DNA of 64,000 bases from Brachyhypopomus gauderio (taxonomy: Eukaryota > Chordata > Actinopteri > Gymnotiformes > Hypopomidae), in contig NC_135213.1 in NCBI RefSeq assembly GCF_052324685.1, positions 3,311,646 to 3,375,645 on the forward strand. The letters run 5' to 3'. Positions 1 through 11,768 of the stretch are shown in pieces; position 1 is the first letter of the stretch; the number at the start of each line of letters is the position of its first letter. The position numbers were made by a program, and so were the translations under genes. Under the pieces are notes generated by a model, which did not search any database, was not told the DNA's origin, and saw only the letters and a list, made by a program, of their open reading frames with translations.

Positions 1-760
1 TTATTTTTTATGTATTTATACATATTTATATTATTTTTAGTTTTGCCTAACTTGGTACAGAATGTTTCAGAATTGAGTACACACATCCTCTGAAGAAAAC
101 ACTTAACCAAGTAACCATCTGCAAAAATCTAAATATACTGTATATAGCAAAAAAACAACAACATAGCAACCATAGCAAATATTCAGCAACCACCTAGTAA
201 CAGCAGCTACTTAAGAAAAGCAGAACAACAACCTAAAGTACCATTACAACCACCGTCATTGTTATAGCAACCACTATGGATACCATGAAGAAAGTGTTTG
301 GAGATCAGAGGATGTTAAATGGTTGCTGTGGAGTTCCAGGTGGTTTTTAACCAGTTATACTGTCTCTTGCTGTTTTAAAGGTGTTCCTGTGGTGGTTGCT
401 AGTGTTCCAGATGGTTGCTATGGTCTTCCTTGTATTATCTTTGTGGAGAGACCACGAGGGGTGTTCTGGGATGTTCGTACTGAGATTATTTGAAGCTGGT
501 CGTCCTATCCATAGGATTAGAGTTCCACTGATGATTATTTTTTATGATACAATAGAAATAGCATCTGAGTTATGAAGAGAACAAACCAACTGGGCCTTAG
601 TACAGAATGAAAGTAAATGATATTCTGGAGACAGAATATCACGTGCCAAATTTTTTATTTTAGGGAGATTTTGAGTGAATTTATCTTAAATGTGTAAAGT
701 GAGCGCGCAAGTGTGTGCATGTGTGAGACTGTCTGCATGTGCATGAGTGTGTGTGTACGA

Positions 761-1456
761 CAGTGGCGGATGCTGGTCTTTCAAGGAGGGGAAGCTCAAT
801 TTCTGCTTGAGTGATAGAAGTCAGTCTCCAAACACAAGCAGCTACAACAAAAACCACCAGAAATAGAAGCTCAATTTGTCGCTAGTCAAATCAAATCAAG
901 TCGTTTTTAATGAAGAAAATGCCGCTTAAAGGATTAGGAAAATCTCCTGTTCAACAGAAAAGAATGAAAAAAAAAATTAATTAAATGCTCCCGCGGAGGT
1001 TTACACCAAAAAATCGCTAATTCGCTCATTTCGCTGTCAATCAAAAAGGGATTCAGCCTCAGACAGATCATCCAATCATCATGCAGAAGCTGAGCCAGCC
1101 GAGGCCAGCCCACTGCCTCATAGACCCCCAGAGACGCTGAGCGTCCGATGGGCGGGACAAAGCCCAGCAGTTATCCAATGGCTCGTCTCGTTTCGCTGCA
1201 CTCTTTGCTTCGCTATTGAACTCTGTAGACGCTCAGCGTCCACACCGTTTAAAGCGCTGTGAAGCTGCGGGACTGAGTGAGAGGAAAGCCGCGTCGTTAC
1301 CAGTGATAAGAAGCTGATTCTGAACAAAAGTTGAGCGCGTTGTAGCGCATATTTAGTCAATGACATGTACACACAACAGTATATGTTTGATCACTTATTT
1401 TTTGACATTTTAGGGGAAGCTGAGCTTCCCTTGCAGTCTTAGAACAATCGCCACTG
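761..1456. mobile_element. Non-autonomous hAT element (696 bp)
   Basis: The element starts CAGTGGCGGATG and ends with the inverted form ATCGCCACTG, giving a short imperfect terminal inverted repeat. It is flanked by a perfect 8-bp target-site duplication, GTGTACGA, at 753-760 and 1457-1464. The CAG start and 8-bp duplication are diagnostic of the hAT superfamily. No transposase frame is visible, so it is a non-autonomous derivative. Short GC-rich sequence and the 'ggggaagct' motif occur near both ends. Confidence 0.85.
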
Positions 1457-1472
1457 GTGTACGAGTATGCAT

Positions 1473-1715
1473 GGACGTAATTTTGATTTCATAGGTGGGG
1501 GGGGGACACAAATTTTGTTGACGGGGGGCGTTTTCTGCATAGTCCTAGCGCTAGATTCGTCGCTATTTAAATATTAGTTTTTTAACCGTTAAAAGGTGGG
1601 GGGACATGGCTTTGTCGCTATGTAAATATTTGGGTTTAACTGTAAAAACTGGGGGGGGGGGGGGGGGGGACCAAAACCGGCTTTTGAAAAAGTGTCCCCC
1701 CCCCCAATTACGTCC
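1473..1715. mobile_element. Small MITE with G-tract termini
   Basis: A 243-bp segment is bounded by the inverted repeat GGACGTAATT (1473-1482) and AATTACGTCC (1706-1715). Long G or C runs lie just inside both ends, and an internal run of about 19 G lies near 1651-1669. There is no reading frame of interest. The superfamily is not clear because no convincing target-site duplication was found. Confidence 0.6.
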
Positions 1716-1721
1716 GTGCGA

Positions 1722-1893
1722 GTATGTGTATGTGTACGAGTGTGTGCATGTTCATAAGTGTGTGTGAGTGTGTGCATGTTAATGAGTGTGTATATGTGTG
1801 TGAGTTTGTGCATGTTCATAAGTGTGTGTGTGTGTGTGAGTGTGTGCATGTTAATGAGTGTGTATATGTGTGTGAGTGTGTGCATGTTCATGC
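1722..1893. repeat. GT-rich minisatellite, about 72-bp period
   Basis: The block around 'catgttaatgagtgtgtata' recurs at about 1775 and 1847 with related half-units ('catgttcataagtg') between them. The reading frames through it on both strands are low-complexity artefacts. Confidence 0.7.
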
Positions 1894-3308
1894 ATGTATT
1901 CATGCTTGGAATTGTCTATGCATGCACTCCTTTGCCAGCCCTGTTTTTTTCTGACCACAAGACTACAACACCCCTCGCTGCAGTAAAACCACATTAACCT
2001 TGTTTTCAACAAAGTTAAACATCTTTTTCCATCTCTGCTTAATGTGATGGCGGTGGTAGTTATGATATGACTAAACCATGGCTAGAATATTGATTACTAT
2101 AAACACTGAGCAGGAAATGCTCCCGCAGGGCACTGATATGAACCCAGGGTTACAGTGTTGTTTAGTGAGTCCCTTTTTTTTACCTAAGAGCAAGGCAGTA
2201 ATCTTGGTAGGATTGTTTCATTGACCTGGTATGATATTTATCTATTCAGTAAAACTCCCCACCATTTAAGCAAGAACAGTATTTGCAGACTAAGAAGTTT
2301 TTAACTAAAAGCTTTTACTAAGCCATTTTTTCCAAACTGCCATTGGCAGCATAGCAGTTGTCACAATCATTAGCATTTCAACACCAGGGTCATTCATATA
2401 GTATCTAAAAGGTATATCCTTCATAATAAGCCACTGAGTCATAAGTTAGTTCTTGGCATAAACTGATGCATCTGTATGCTTTGTGAATCACTTAATTCCC
2501 AATGCCGTTGTATGTCTATTTCTGTTTTGGGGATATTTTGATCTTTGTATATTTTTATTTTTTATTTTTTATTATTGAGAGGCTTGGGTTGATAAACTTT
2601 TTCTGTTGTCAGCCAGTGAAACATAAGAATTTATTCTTTTGTAAGATATTTACTGTTTCTTTGTAATGTTAGCTGTGAGTTTGTTCTGGGCAATCTCTTC
2701 TGGAAAGCAAATAATTACAAGCTTGTTTCCCTTTCAACCGATTTTACACATTTTCTCACAATTGCTTATTGAGTACTTATTCAGTACTTTCAGAACTTTT
2801 TAAGTAACATCTGCAGCACATCTCGATAAATGACCCTTCACTTCCTGTTGACTAAGAGGACGGGAAACAGCTCAAAGCACGCAGGGGATGTCCTTCTCCA
2901 CTTTAGATTAAATTCACAATAATGTAAAATAAATACATATAAAATAATTGCCGTTTTAAAAATTGGAAAAAATTACTCCTGGGTTCCTACATAACAATTA
3001 CTCATCAAACACAGAAATCATGATCACAAGGTTAAAGGTCAATATTTGCCATTTTTTTAAAGGTCAAAATGTGTACATTTTGTTTTGGAACTGCGTGTGA
3101 CACAGCTCCTACTCTGCGTGTGATTGGCCAGCTTCTCATACTGTGTCATTATGGATTCACACAGCCACAGAGAGCCACGCTGATGTGATGGGGGGTTTAC
3201 ACTGCAGCCTCCAAAACCTGCCGGCAGAGTAAAAGCTCAACCCATATGGGTTTCATCACTGTTGTCAATGAGACCTATGAGGGTGGTATCACCTGCGTAT
3301 TGACTGTT

Positions 3309-3313
<5 letters not shown>

Positions 3314-3376
<63 letters not shown>
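3314..3376. repeat. (GT)n microsatellite
   Basis: About 30 near-perfect GT dinucleotides. The antisense histidine-threonine frame across it is not a gene. Confidence 0.95.
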
Positions 3377-3379
<3 letters not shown>

Positions 3380-3903
3380 TTGGGTGTGTAATGGTGAATC
3401 CAGGTGAAGTAGGAGCAACGTTCAAAAGCAACATGACCAGATAATTAGAACTACCAGGCATTTACAGAGGATGAAGAATGTATGTAGATTGTAGATTATG
3501 TATACAGATTGTAGATTATGTATATACAGTAGATTGTAGACAATTAGCTCATACAAGGGCATGTGTTAGTGTAACCTAATTTATATGGCAACATATTCTG
3601 CTATTCTGATAAAGGAGCCATTCGTGTCTCTCTTGCCCGTCTACACACTACAGTTTAGATTTTGATGTTAATCAGTCCTACGTGTTCAGTGCTTGTGGCT
3701 AACATCAGTGACACAGACGGCCTGTGCCCACATGATACACAATGGCAAGAGAGATTCTCTACAGTTTACATACAGTACCTGATGTAATACAGTATAGAAG
3801 TATGATGCCCCAATGAGGCTCTTGTAATGTGATGCGCCATTATGTACTGGAAATGTCTTATTTTTCTTTACAATTAAACTATGGCAGTTTACAAATTTTC
3901 ACT

Positions 3904-3960
3904 TAATGCATAAGCCACACCTCCATTTATATAAAGCAAGAGTCACCTTTCCCCAGTGGA
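3904..3960 (+). promoter_or_regulatory. Promoter of Ig receptor copy 1 (TATA box)
   Basis: A TATA-like box 'tatataaag' lies at 3928-3936, about 43 bp before the start codon. The surrounding 'gcataagccacacc...ataaagca.agtcac' pattern is conserved upstream of copies 2 (41280-41330) and 3 (55834-55885), where the box reads 'acataaag'. The conservation exceeds that of neighbouring non-coding DNA, which supports a shared core promoter and a short 5' UTR. Confidence 0.65.
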
Positions 3961-3978
3961 TCCTGTGTGACAGCAGGG

Positions 3979-5526
3979 ATGGTTTGTATATCAGTTCTGG
4001 TTCTCCTGTTACATTTCAGTGGTAAGTCATGCTAATCTCGTTTACATTATTTAATAGGGTGAGTGATGAGACAGATGACAAAGAGGAAGACGACTTTTGC
4101 ATTTGTAAAATAACTTTGAGTTCAGGGATAAAAGTTGAATTTTTTATACACAGTCCCCATCGGTCAGTTTGTGTTTGTGTGGTGTTTTATGGTTTACAGA
4201 TTTGCTCCCAGTGACTGTGGGCTCTCCAGATACTTTAATATTGGTGGCAGAACCTGGTGATAATGTCACTCTATGGTACCAGCATAACTTGATGGAACCA
4301 GCTTACATTTACTGGTTCAAACACACAGACAATTCTGTGCCACAACAACTTCAGTGCCAATTTTATCAAATATATTTTGCAACAATCTCCTGCAATGCTG
4401 TTAATCAGAATGATCATATCTTGATGTCTGTAAACTCCCAGAACACGTCTCTGAAAATAATTGCAGTGAATCACACAGATTCAGGACTTTATTACTGTGG
4501 CATTTGGCAAAGCAATATTTCCTTCAGCAACGCAATACATTTACAAGTGAGAGGTACATCTTTGTGCAACATTTAACATTTCTATGGCATGTTGGAGCAA
4601 AATGAATGTATTATGAAAAATTATGTATTCTGTATTTCTATATTAAATTAATGTAACTGTATTCATTTAAAAAACTACTTTTTTCAGAGCAAGAAGAAAC
4701 ATTTTCCAAACACAGTGAAGGTTTGATATTTCAAGTTCTTCTGATTAGTTACTCTTTTCCTTATTAAACTGGAACACTCCTCAAAATGTAATGAAAATCA
4801 TTGCAAGATACAGCGCACAGATTTATAAAGAGCTCTTTTATTTTAACGCCTTCTTCAGTTCTCTGCTCCTCTGGTGTGTTCTTCATACTGACGGTGGTGT
4901 TTGGTGGTGTGATTGTGGTTCTCATCAGTGTTCTTCTAATCATGCTGAAGAAGACAAAACAACACACAGGTACTGTGAATACCACTGTTTGAACTGACCC
5001 AAAAACCTCTTTTGTATGTTGAAAATGTTACCAAAAGGTAACTGAAAAATGTCACATATAAAGAATTCTTATATTTATGTATATAGCCTACCTGTATACC
5101 TGTAAGTATTACAATATTATATTGCAATTTAAAATAAATATAGGAGTCCGAGATGTATACCTAACTATGATTTTTTTTTCTGTTTCCTACAGATACTGCC
5201 TCGGTTGTGAAAAAGGTAATTCTGAAAATATTAATAAAAACCAGAGTCCATGCACCATGGATAAATTATCAAATAAAAAAAAAGTACAAAATGAAGGAAA
5301 TTTTGTTAAAGCTAAACATTTTCAGAATTAAAATACTTTATAAATAATACAGTGAAAGTGGATAATTATATTATCAAGAAAGTATTTATCAATCTTTTTT
5401 TAATCATTGCAGGAACAGAATTCTAACTATGCTGATCTACAATTTTCTAATAAGAATATTAAGAAAGCAGGAAGACACAGTGAAGTAGTGGATCCTCATG
5501 TTGTGTATTCAACAGTAAAACCCTAG
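3979..5526 (+). CDS. ITIM-bearing V-set Ig receptor, copy 1 (225 aa, spliced)
   Basis: A predicted type I membrane receptor that would send inhibitory signals through tail tyrosines. Six exons join with matching phases: 3979-4021 (signal peptide), 4200-4553 (V domain), 4688-4720 (stalk), 4859-4969 (membrane segment), 5193-5215, and 5413-5526 (tail, stop TAG). The V exon shows YWFK, the DSGLYYCGIW C'-terminal signature and an extra pair of cysteines (LQC, SCN). The membrane segment is uncharged. The tail has SNYADL and HVVYSTV, both fitting S/V-x-Y-x-x-L/V. Two oddities stand out. The B-strand cysteine is Tyr (codon 4277-4279), whereas copies 2 and 3 have Cys. The middle ITIM tyrosine is Asp. 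The start is the second Met of copies 2 and 3, because the first ATG is GTG here. The family could be NITR-, DICP- or CD300-like. No J-like GxG motif is seen, so I leave it unnamed. Confidence 0.85.
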
Positions 5527-5925
5527 CAGACAATTAGTGTATTCGCTTTACTTTGAAGACATTTTCTGTTGCAATAATCCTAGTGAAACCACATGATAAA
5601 AAACACCATGAGTTATCAATGATGTGTCTATGATTATATTTAGTGACTACCATTTCCATGATCACATGAAAGAAAAGTTAAGAAATCAATCAACTGTACA
5701 ACACAGGTGCTTTCTGGCAATGACCTTCCCAAGATGATAGACCTCGGGTCGTAATAATCTTATTTGACAAAATGCCCTTGTTAAAATTGTTTTTATTTAA
5801 ATTGAAAGTAATTTGTGTTACTTTAAATTTCTAGAGTGACTTTATTATGCAGTGCTTCTTTAAAACAAATTACATTCCTCAATGTGTCTGGTGGGGTAGG
5901 TAGTAGTGACTGTTTGTTTTAAATG

Positions 5926-5931
5926 AATAAA
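5926..5931 (+). terminator. Candidate poly(A) signal of receptor copy 1
   Basis: AATAAA lies 400 bp after the stop codon in a segment conserved downstream of copy 2, which has AATAAA at 44976-44981. In copy 3 the matching place reads 'gaaataac' and the signal is lost. Confidence 0.45.
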
Positions 5932-6689
5932 GTTCAAACTTTTTGAGGGAAGTTAAATACAGACATAACTGAACATATTTGAAATATACCATAATTGAAC
6001 TGACAAAGTCTGTCCTTCCCCAGCAAGAGGAGGACCAAGAACGATTAAAGATAACCAGAGATCCAGAGATCAAGAGTATGTCTTGTGATTTATTTTCTTT
6101 TCTTTTACTATTTATCATCTTCATGTTCCATTGTTAATAATCTTCACATATCAACATATTTAAGTCCTCCTCTCCTGCTTATGAATCACACCTGAACCTC
6201 ATTCCCACAACTCCATTTATACCCAGACTTCACCGCTACACTTCGTGAAGTATCAGCAACTTTACAGGAATCAGATTGAGGGTTTACTTTGTGGTTTGAC
6301 CCGGTTTGTTTTTCGTTCGTCTCTTTTGGATTGGTCCTTTGCCCCTGTGTCGGTCTCTCATTGCTCTCTGTGTTTTTTTATCTGGACTATTTATTACTCT
6401 GCATTTGGATTACAATTTTATGCCTTGGTGATAATTTGCTTTTGACCCTTGGACTGTGTGACTGCATCTTTGTGAATAAACATTCTTCATTTAAAGTCTG
6501 CAGGTGTCTGCATTGCACTAGGCACTCCACATCACAAGTGTGGCTTAGGACATCATAATAAAAACAAAAAACCCTGAACAGGTAGGAGTGCTAAGTACAG
6601 GCCGTATCATACCAAAACTTCTCAACAAATGTTTGCGCATGCTGTCCAGGATTAGCCTAAGACGATGGGTGTCTCAACACACATGATTC

Positions 6690-6691
<2 letters not shown>

Positions 6692-6736
<45 letters not shown>

Positions 6737-7345
6737 CTTTATTTGTATAGCACCTTTCATACATACATGTAACTCAAAGTGTTTTACAGTATAAATAAAA
6801 AGAAACATTAAAAGGAGATAAGACAAAAAGAAAATGTTAAAAGAAATTAAAGATAAAAATATTAAAATAACATAAAAAGTAAAAAAGTAAAGTAAATAAG
6901 ATAATAAAAAGTAAAGTAAATAAGATAAAACTATTAAGATAGAGTTTCTTAACTAAAAGCGAATCTAAACAGAAATGTTTTGAGACTGCTCTTAAAACTA
7001 TGCAGGGATGAAATGCCTCTGAGCTCTTCAGGAAGAGAATTCCAGAGCTTTGGGCCATAGTGGCTAAAAGCACCCTCGCCAATCTTTAATCGGCTTTTAG
7101 GAATCACCAGTAGATTACTGTTTGAAGACCTGAGAGACCTGACTGGAACATATCTAACCATCATTTCACTCAGGTAAAGAGGGGCAAGACCATGAAGACA
7201 TTTAAAAACCATGACTAGAACCTTAAAATCTATCCTAAAGCTGACAGGTAACCAGTGCAGTGAGCGGAGTGCAGGTGTAATATGATCTCTCTTTCTCCTG
7301 CGGGTCAGAACCCTTGCAGCCGCGTTCTTTTTAGTATTAGTGTTC
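6692..7345 (-). mobile_element. 5'-truncated L2-clade LINE, 3' end
   Basis: The minus strand encodes the C-terminal tail of an L2/CR1-group reverse transcriptase protein. Recognisable motifs are ITPALRSLHWLPV and the GPKLWNSLPEEL ending, as in the LINEs at 38.3 and 48.9 kb. It ends with a short 3' UTR, 'gctatacaaataaa' and a (ATT)n tail (6693-6735 on +). Truncation is at about 7345, the usual result of incomplete target-primed reverse transcription. Confidence 0.85.
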
Positions 7346-7419
7346 AGCACCATCCTCTTATTTTCAACTTCTGAAAATAATGAAACATTACTTCATAACA
7401 GAACTGCGCATTACACTGC

Positions 7420-7990
7420 GCATCAAGACATTGAGTCATTATAAGGTATGGTTGGTAGTCATTGCTGCCATCTGGTGGAGTTGAGCTGCAAGCTGCAAAT
7501 GTGTATGAAAAGGGTATTTATTTAACACCCTGGGATATGTTTCAGGTACAGATTTAATCACCAATCATTAAAGCTCACATACATTCACTCATTAGACTTT
7601 TAAAACTATTTGCCTGATAGGAAAGCTAAGCAGTTCCTGTGTAGCGACTACTACTCCTCACAGCGAATTCCCTAACAGAGGCATTTGGCCACTCAGGGAG
7701 TTTTAGCCCTAAGTGACACTGGGGGAGCGGCGCCTGCGCGCGCCAGGGGGGAGGAGAAAACAGTGCTATGTTTTGAGTTGCATGAAAAATAAAGTTTCCC
7801 TCTTCGGGATTTTCTGGATTAAGCAGTTTCTGCCTCGTTTCCCGAACCCGCTTCACCTGCATCTAAAAGAACTTCACTTTTGCTCAGATACACTGTACTG
7901 TATTCCCCCTCATCACTGTAACCCTGCTGCTTAGACACACTGTATTCACCTCATCATTGTAACCTCACTGTTCAGACACATTTTCTCTTG
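7420..7990. repeat. Segment shared with 59200-59860
   Basis: The words 'tgccatctggtgga', 'gatttaatcacca' and repeats of 'cacactgtattc...ctcatcactgtaac' occur in the same order here and at 59210-59830. This shows that the duplicated unit extends past the receptor gene. The copy at 59 kb carries a SINE that is missing here. No gene is recognised in 7350-8390. Confidence 0.6.
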
Positions 7991-8393
7991 TCTCTTGAAT
8001 GTTTTCTCTGTATGATAAAGTACTGTTGAAAGACAGTTGTGATTGGTTGAAATGCATGTCAGTTATTTTAACACCAACCATTTCTGATGCTGGTTGCTAA
8101 ACAGAAAGTCAACATTATTTAAAAGAATAAGTGACTATGTATCCATCTTAGTAGCCAATTACATTTTGAAACAAATTATGTCAAAAACAATGACTGGAAA
8201 TAGTTTTCACTAATCGATTTGGACCGCCATACTGTCTGGCACTGAACTTCACATTGTAATTTGTTGAAGGTCAGTCTACATTGTGTTTTGTAATCAGTTG
8301 ACTGTGATGTGGTGTTAGCTGCATAAACACTGCCACCTCAGTTTGTCCATAATTTCCTTCGATTTCTCTCTCTATAACTCCCCTTTGCCTCCT

Positions 8394-8677
8394 GAGGTGA
8401 CCCTGTTCCAGAAAGAGTCACCTCCTCTTCTCCAGTTGTGTGTCATGCTACAGGTTTCTTTCCCAGAGATGTGGTGATGTTCTGGCAGAAGAATGGAGAG
8501 GACCTGCATAAGGATGTGGAGCTCAGAGAGACGTTACCCAACCATGATGGAACCTTCCAGAAGAGAAGCATTCTGAGAGTCTCACCTGAGGAGCTGGACA
8601 GGAATGAGTACACCTGTGTAGTTCAGCACAGTGGACTGAAGGAGTTAGTGCTGAGAGTGACTATACAGTTATGTCAG
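8394..8677 (+). pseudogene. MHC class I alpha-3 domain exon remnant
   Basis: The exon encodes an Ig C1-set domain with the MHC class I alpha-3 hallmarks CHATGFFPRDV, NHDGTFQKR and the YTCVVQHSG C1 signature around the second cysteine. The opening (EVTLFQKES) is in another frame, so there is a frameshift around 8425-8435. It ends at a GT donor (8678). No alpha-1, alpha-2, membrane or tail exons were found on either side within the window. It is best read as an isolated remnant. The alternative, one exon of a gene with distant partners, is less likely because of the frameshift. Known relatives present peptides or related ligands at the cell surface. Confidence 0.8.
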
Positions 8678-8955
8678 GTAGGAGAAATATTTCCATTGTG
8701 AATTATTGTATTTTAGACACTGTTAATGAAGGCCTGCACTGAGGATGCACACTGGTATTTCAGATGGAGGGCCATGTGGCATCATTGTTAGTGTAGTTCA
8801 GTGGTTGTGGCTGTGTTGGCTGTGTTTACTTTTTAACTTTCTAGACTGATCTCCACCATACTGTGATCTGTTCTGTTCTGCTCTAAACAGATGTTCACAT
8901 ATATCCACATTCACACAAACACATTAGCCAATTACAGCTCTAAAGGCAAACATAC

Positions 8956-9465
8956 CGTCACGTAGGGCTACGCCCCCTCTCCTAGCTGTCACTCCGGGTT
9001 CCCTCATGTCTGTGTTTCTTGCCTGTTTATCCCGCCCTGCTCATTTATTTCGGTAATTCCCATTGTCTGCCACACCCCTGTCATCATTGTTATCACCTGT
9101 TCCCAATTAAGTTCTGTGTATATTAGTCCCTGTGTCTCTCATATCTGTATCGGTTGTTTTGTTCAGTGTTCCCATGCTTCCTGGTCTGTAAGTTCTTCTC
9201 GTTTTGCTGCTCTGTGTTCTATATCTGGTTATTCTAATTTGTATGCGTTTTCTCCGTGTTTTGTTTTGAGTATTCGTTCGTTGTCTTAGTGCCCTGTTTA
9301 TTTCCTTTGCGTCGTCATGCCTGTTTATATTTCGTGTATGGACTGCCCTCCCGATATGACCCGTGCCTGTTACAATGACCACGAATATGGAATGCCCTTG
9401 AATAAATCTCGCTCTCCTCAGCATTTGTGTCCGCCTCCCTGCTCTGCGCTACGCAGAACGTTACA
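8956..9465 (+). mobile_element. Solo LTR (510 bp)
   Basis: The block runs from CGTCACG to CGTTACA between two copies of CATAC (8951-8955 and 9466-9470), a 5-bp target-site duplication. The first base is C where a canonical LTR would begin TG. An AATAAA poly(A) signal lies at about 9401, some 65 bp before the 3' end, which fits plus orientation. There is no internal region, so this is the product of LTR-LTR recombination. Confidence 0.75.
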
Positions 9466-9799
9466 CATACACAAACTACCCATCTAAGGGTAATGTTCAC
9501 ATTCTTAATACATCTAGTGCTCCTCGGTCAAGTTTTCCTCCGATTATTTATTTATTTTTTTATCTAAATGACTATCTACTGGAGTTTATATTCCACACAA
9601 TTCTTACAGTAATTGAAGCACCCTGACAGACTACGCCCCCTGGTGGTTACTTTAGGATGGTAGGATGGTAGGGGGATCGGATCATAACTTGGTCAACATC
9701 AGCTCAAAGTATGTGCCCCAGGTGAAGAGTCAGCCTGCGACCATGAGGACAGTGAGGAGATGGTCAGAGGAGACTTCTGAAGTGCTGCAGGACTGCTTT

Positions 9800-10096
9800 A
9801 CTTAGTCTGATTGTGTGATTTGTGTGTGACTTGTGTATTTGTCTGTATTTTGTGTAATTTGTGTGTTAACGGGCCGCCCAATGGAGGATGGGTTCCCTTT
9901 TGAGTCTTGGTTCTCCCGAGGTTTCTTCCTATTCCCCACCATCATTGGGAGTTTTTCCTCGCCACTGTTGCCTTTGGCTTGCTCATTAGGGTTCTGGACC
10001 CATAGTATTGTTAACCTCTTAAATCCTGTAAAGCGCTTTGTGACAACATGTGTTGTGAAAAGCGCTATACAAATAAACTTTGATTGATTGATTGAT
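9800..10096 (+). mobile_element. L2-type LINE 3' UTR insertion
   Basis: The insertion starts abruptly, contains the words 'gttcccttttgagtctt', 'gggagtttttcctcgcca' and 'aaagcgctatacaaataaa' common in teleost L2-type 3' ends, and finishes with (TTGA)n. It is flanked by TGCTTT at 9794-9799 and 10097-10102 and interrupts the Rex1-like frame between a DCF codon run and its continuation. Confidence 0.8.
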
Positions 10097-10214
10097 TGCT
10101 TTGAGTCTACAGACTCATCGGCTGCCACGCCTCAACAGCCCACTCCACCCCCCCTCTGGATAGCCTCCCCCCACCTGTGATAGTCCACTTCACACCTACA
10201 CCCCTCCTCCACCA

Positions 10215-11536
10215 GTGACCTCTACTGTGTATCTCACAGTGGACCAGGTGAGAAGACAGCTACAGAGACTCCACACAAACAAGGCTGCAGGCCCTGATGG
10301 TGTCCCCCCCAGGGTGCTTAAAGCCTGTGCCACCCAACTTTGTGGAATCCTGCAGTATGTCTTCAACATGAGCTTGGGTCTCCAGAAGGTCCCTGTGATG
10401 TGGAAGACGTCCTGTATTGTTCCTGTGCCAAAGACTCAGAGGCCCAGTGACATCAAGGACTACAGGCCAGTGGCATTGACGTCCCACGTCATGAAGACCA
10501 TGGAGAGGCTTGTCCTGGAGCAGCTCTGCCCCATGATCCAGCCTCTTCTAGACCCCCTTCAGTTCGCCTATCAGCCTCGTCTGGGAGTTGAGGATGCCAT
10601 CATATACCTGCTGAACCGAGTCTATGCCCACCTAGATAAGCCAGGCAGCACTGTGACAGTCATGTTTTTTTACTTTTCCAGTGCATTTAACACCATTCAG
10701 CCTGCTCTTCTGGGTGACAAGCTGAACATGATGCAGGTAGACGCCCCCCTCGTGTCCTGGATTGTTGAGTACCTGACTGGCAGACCACAGTATGTGCGTC
10801 TGCAGCACTGTGTGTCAGACAGAGTGGTCAGCAACACAGGTGGCCTGCAAGGAACTGTTCTGTCTCCCTTCCTCTTCACCCTCTACACCACTGACTTCAA
10901 CTACTGCACAGAGACCTGCCACCTCCAGAAGTTTTCTGATGATTCTGCAATAGTTGGATGTATCAGCGGGGGTGATGAAGAGGAGTACAGGATGACGGTG
11001 AACGACTTTGTTACATGGTGTGAGCTGAACCATCTACAGCTCAACGTGATGAAGACAAAGGAGCTGGTGGTGGACCTGAGGAGGGACAAAACACAGGTGA
11101 CCCCTGTTTGGCCCTCTACAAGAAGGGCCAAAGTCGTCTCTATTTTCTGAGGCGGCTGAGGTCCTTCAATATCTGCAGGACCATGCTGAGGATCTTTTAT
11201 GAGTCTGTAGTGGCCAGTACCATCCTATACATGGTGGCATGCTGGAGCATCAGGCTGAGGGTGGCAGATGCCAACAGACTCAATAAACTGATCCGAAGAG
11301 CCAGTGATGTTGTGGGTGTGGAGCTGGACTTGCTGACGGCAGTGTGTGAGAGGAGGATACTGTCCAAGCTGCGCACCATCATGGACAACAGCTTCCACCC
11401 TCTTCATCTCACAGTGAGGAGACACAGGAGCACATTCAGTGTTAGACTCATTGTGCCTAAATGCACTTCAGAACGTCACAGGAGGTCTTTCCTACCAGTG
11501 GCTATCAAACTTTACAACTCCTCTATTATAACATGA
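10215..11536 (+). pseudogene. Reverse transcriptase of Rex1-like LINE (broken)
   Basis: The first frame (10215-11150) holds RT motifs: AAGPDGVP, DYRPVALTS, SAFNTIQP, GTVLSPFLFTLY, and the catalytic block FSDD (about 10935) where the usual form is YADD or FADD. A second frame (11108-11536) carries the conserved SRLYFLRRLRSF and the C-terminal region. The two are out of register, and the stretch normally joining them (FLGV-type block) is absent, so an internal deletion with a frameshift occurred near 11100. Function is lost. Confidence 0.85.
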
Positions 11537-11768
11537 CACATGTACAGAAATATTCTATTCTATAATATAATTTATATATTGTATTATATTTTACTTCATT
11601 ATTCATTATTGTATTATAAGCCCTTATAGTTTTAGATAATTTTAAGTTAATTTTTTTTTCCTTGCTGTAATTTACTTTTTTGGGAGGGCTTATACCTATT
11701 TTAGGTTGCTACTGTTATAAGTGCAATTTCCCACCTGGGATCAATAAAGTGATTCTGATTCTGATGCT

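Larger units (their letters stand above)
1..6050. repeat. Paralogous receptor unit 1
   Basis: This is the first of three segments sharing non-coding flanks as well as the Ig receptor gene. The AT-rich start (1-100, with a 'acagaatgtttcagaa' motif) matches 34740-34810. The stretch around 1940-2080 matches 53860-53970 and 38090-38165. The tail around 5760-5940 matches 44820-45000 and 58620-58800. Upstream of the gene (1894-3300 and 3377-3900) I see no other coding signal. Similarity was judged by eye, and the edges are approximate. Confidence 0.6.
9665..11768 (+). mobile_element. Rex1-like (CR1-group) LINE, interrupted
   Basis: The segment encodes the region between endonuclease and reverse transcriptase (a SDHNLVNI-like start near 9680), then the reverse transcriptase, and ends with tandem ATTCTG units at 11750-11766, the tail type of CR1-group LINEs. 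It is split by an L2-type tail insertion at 9800-10096. The 5' end is missing. The Rex1 assignment is by protein motif memory. Membership in the CR1/Rex1 group is the safe statement. Confidence 0.75.

Noticed and set aside
1589-1997. Frames rich in H/T or C/V through GT repeats
   Set aside because: Low-complexity translation of a minisatellite on both strands.
10260-11131. Antisense frames over the Rex1-like reverse transcriptase
   Set aside because: Shadows of the sense coding sequence without known motifs.
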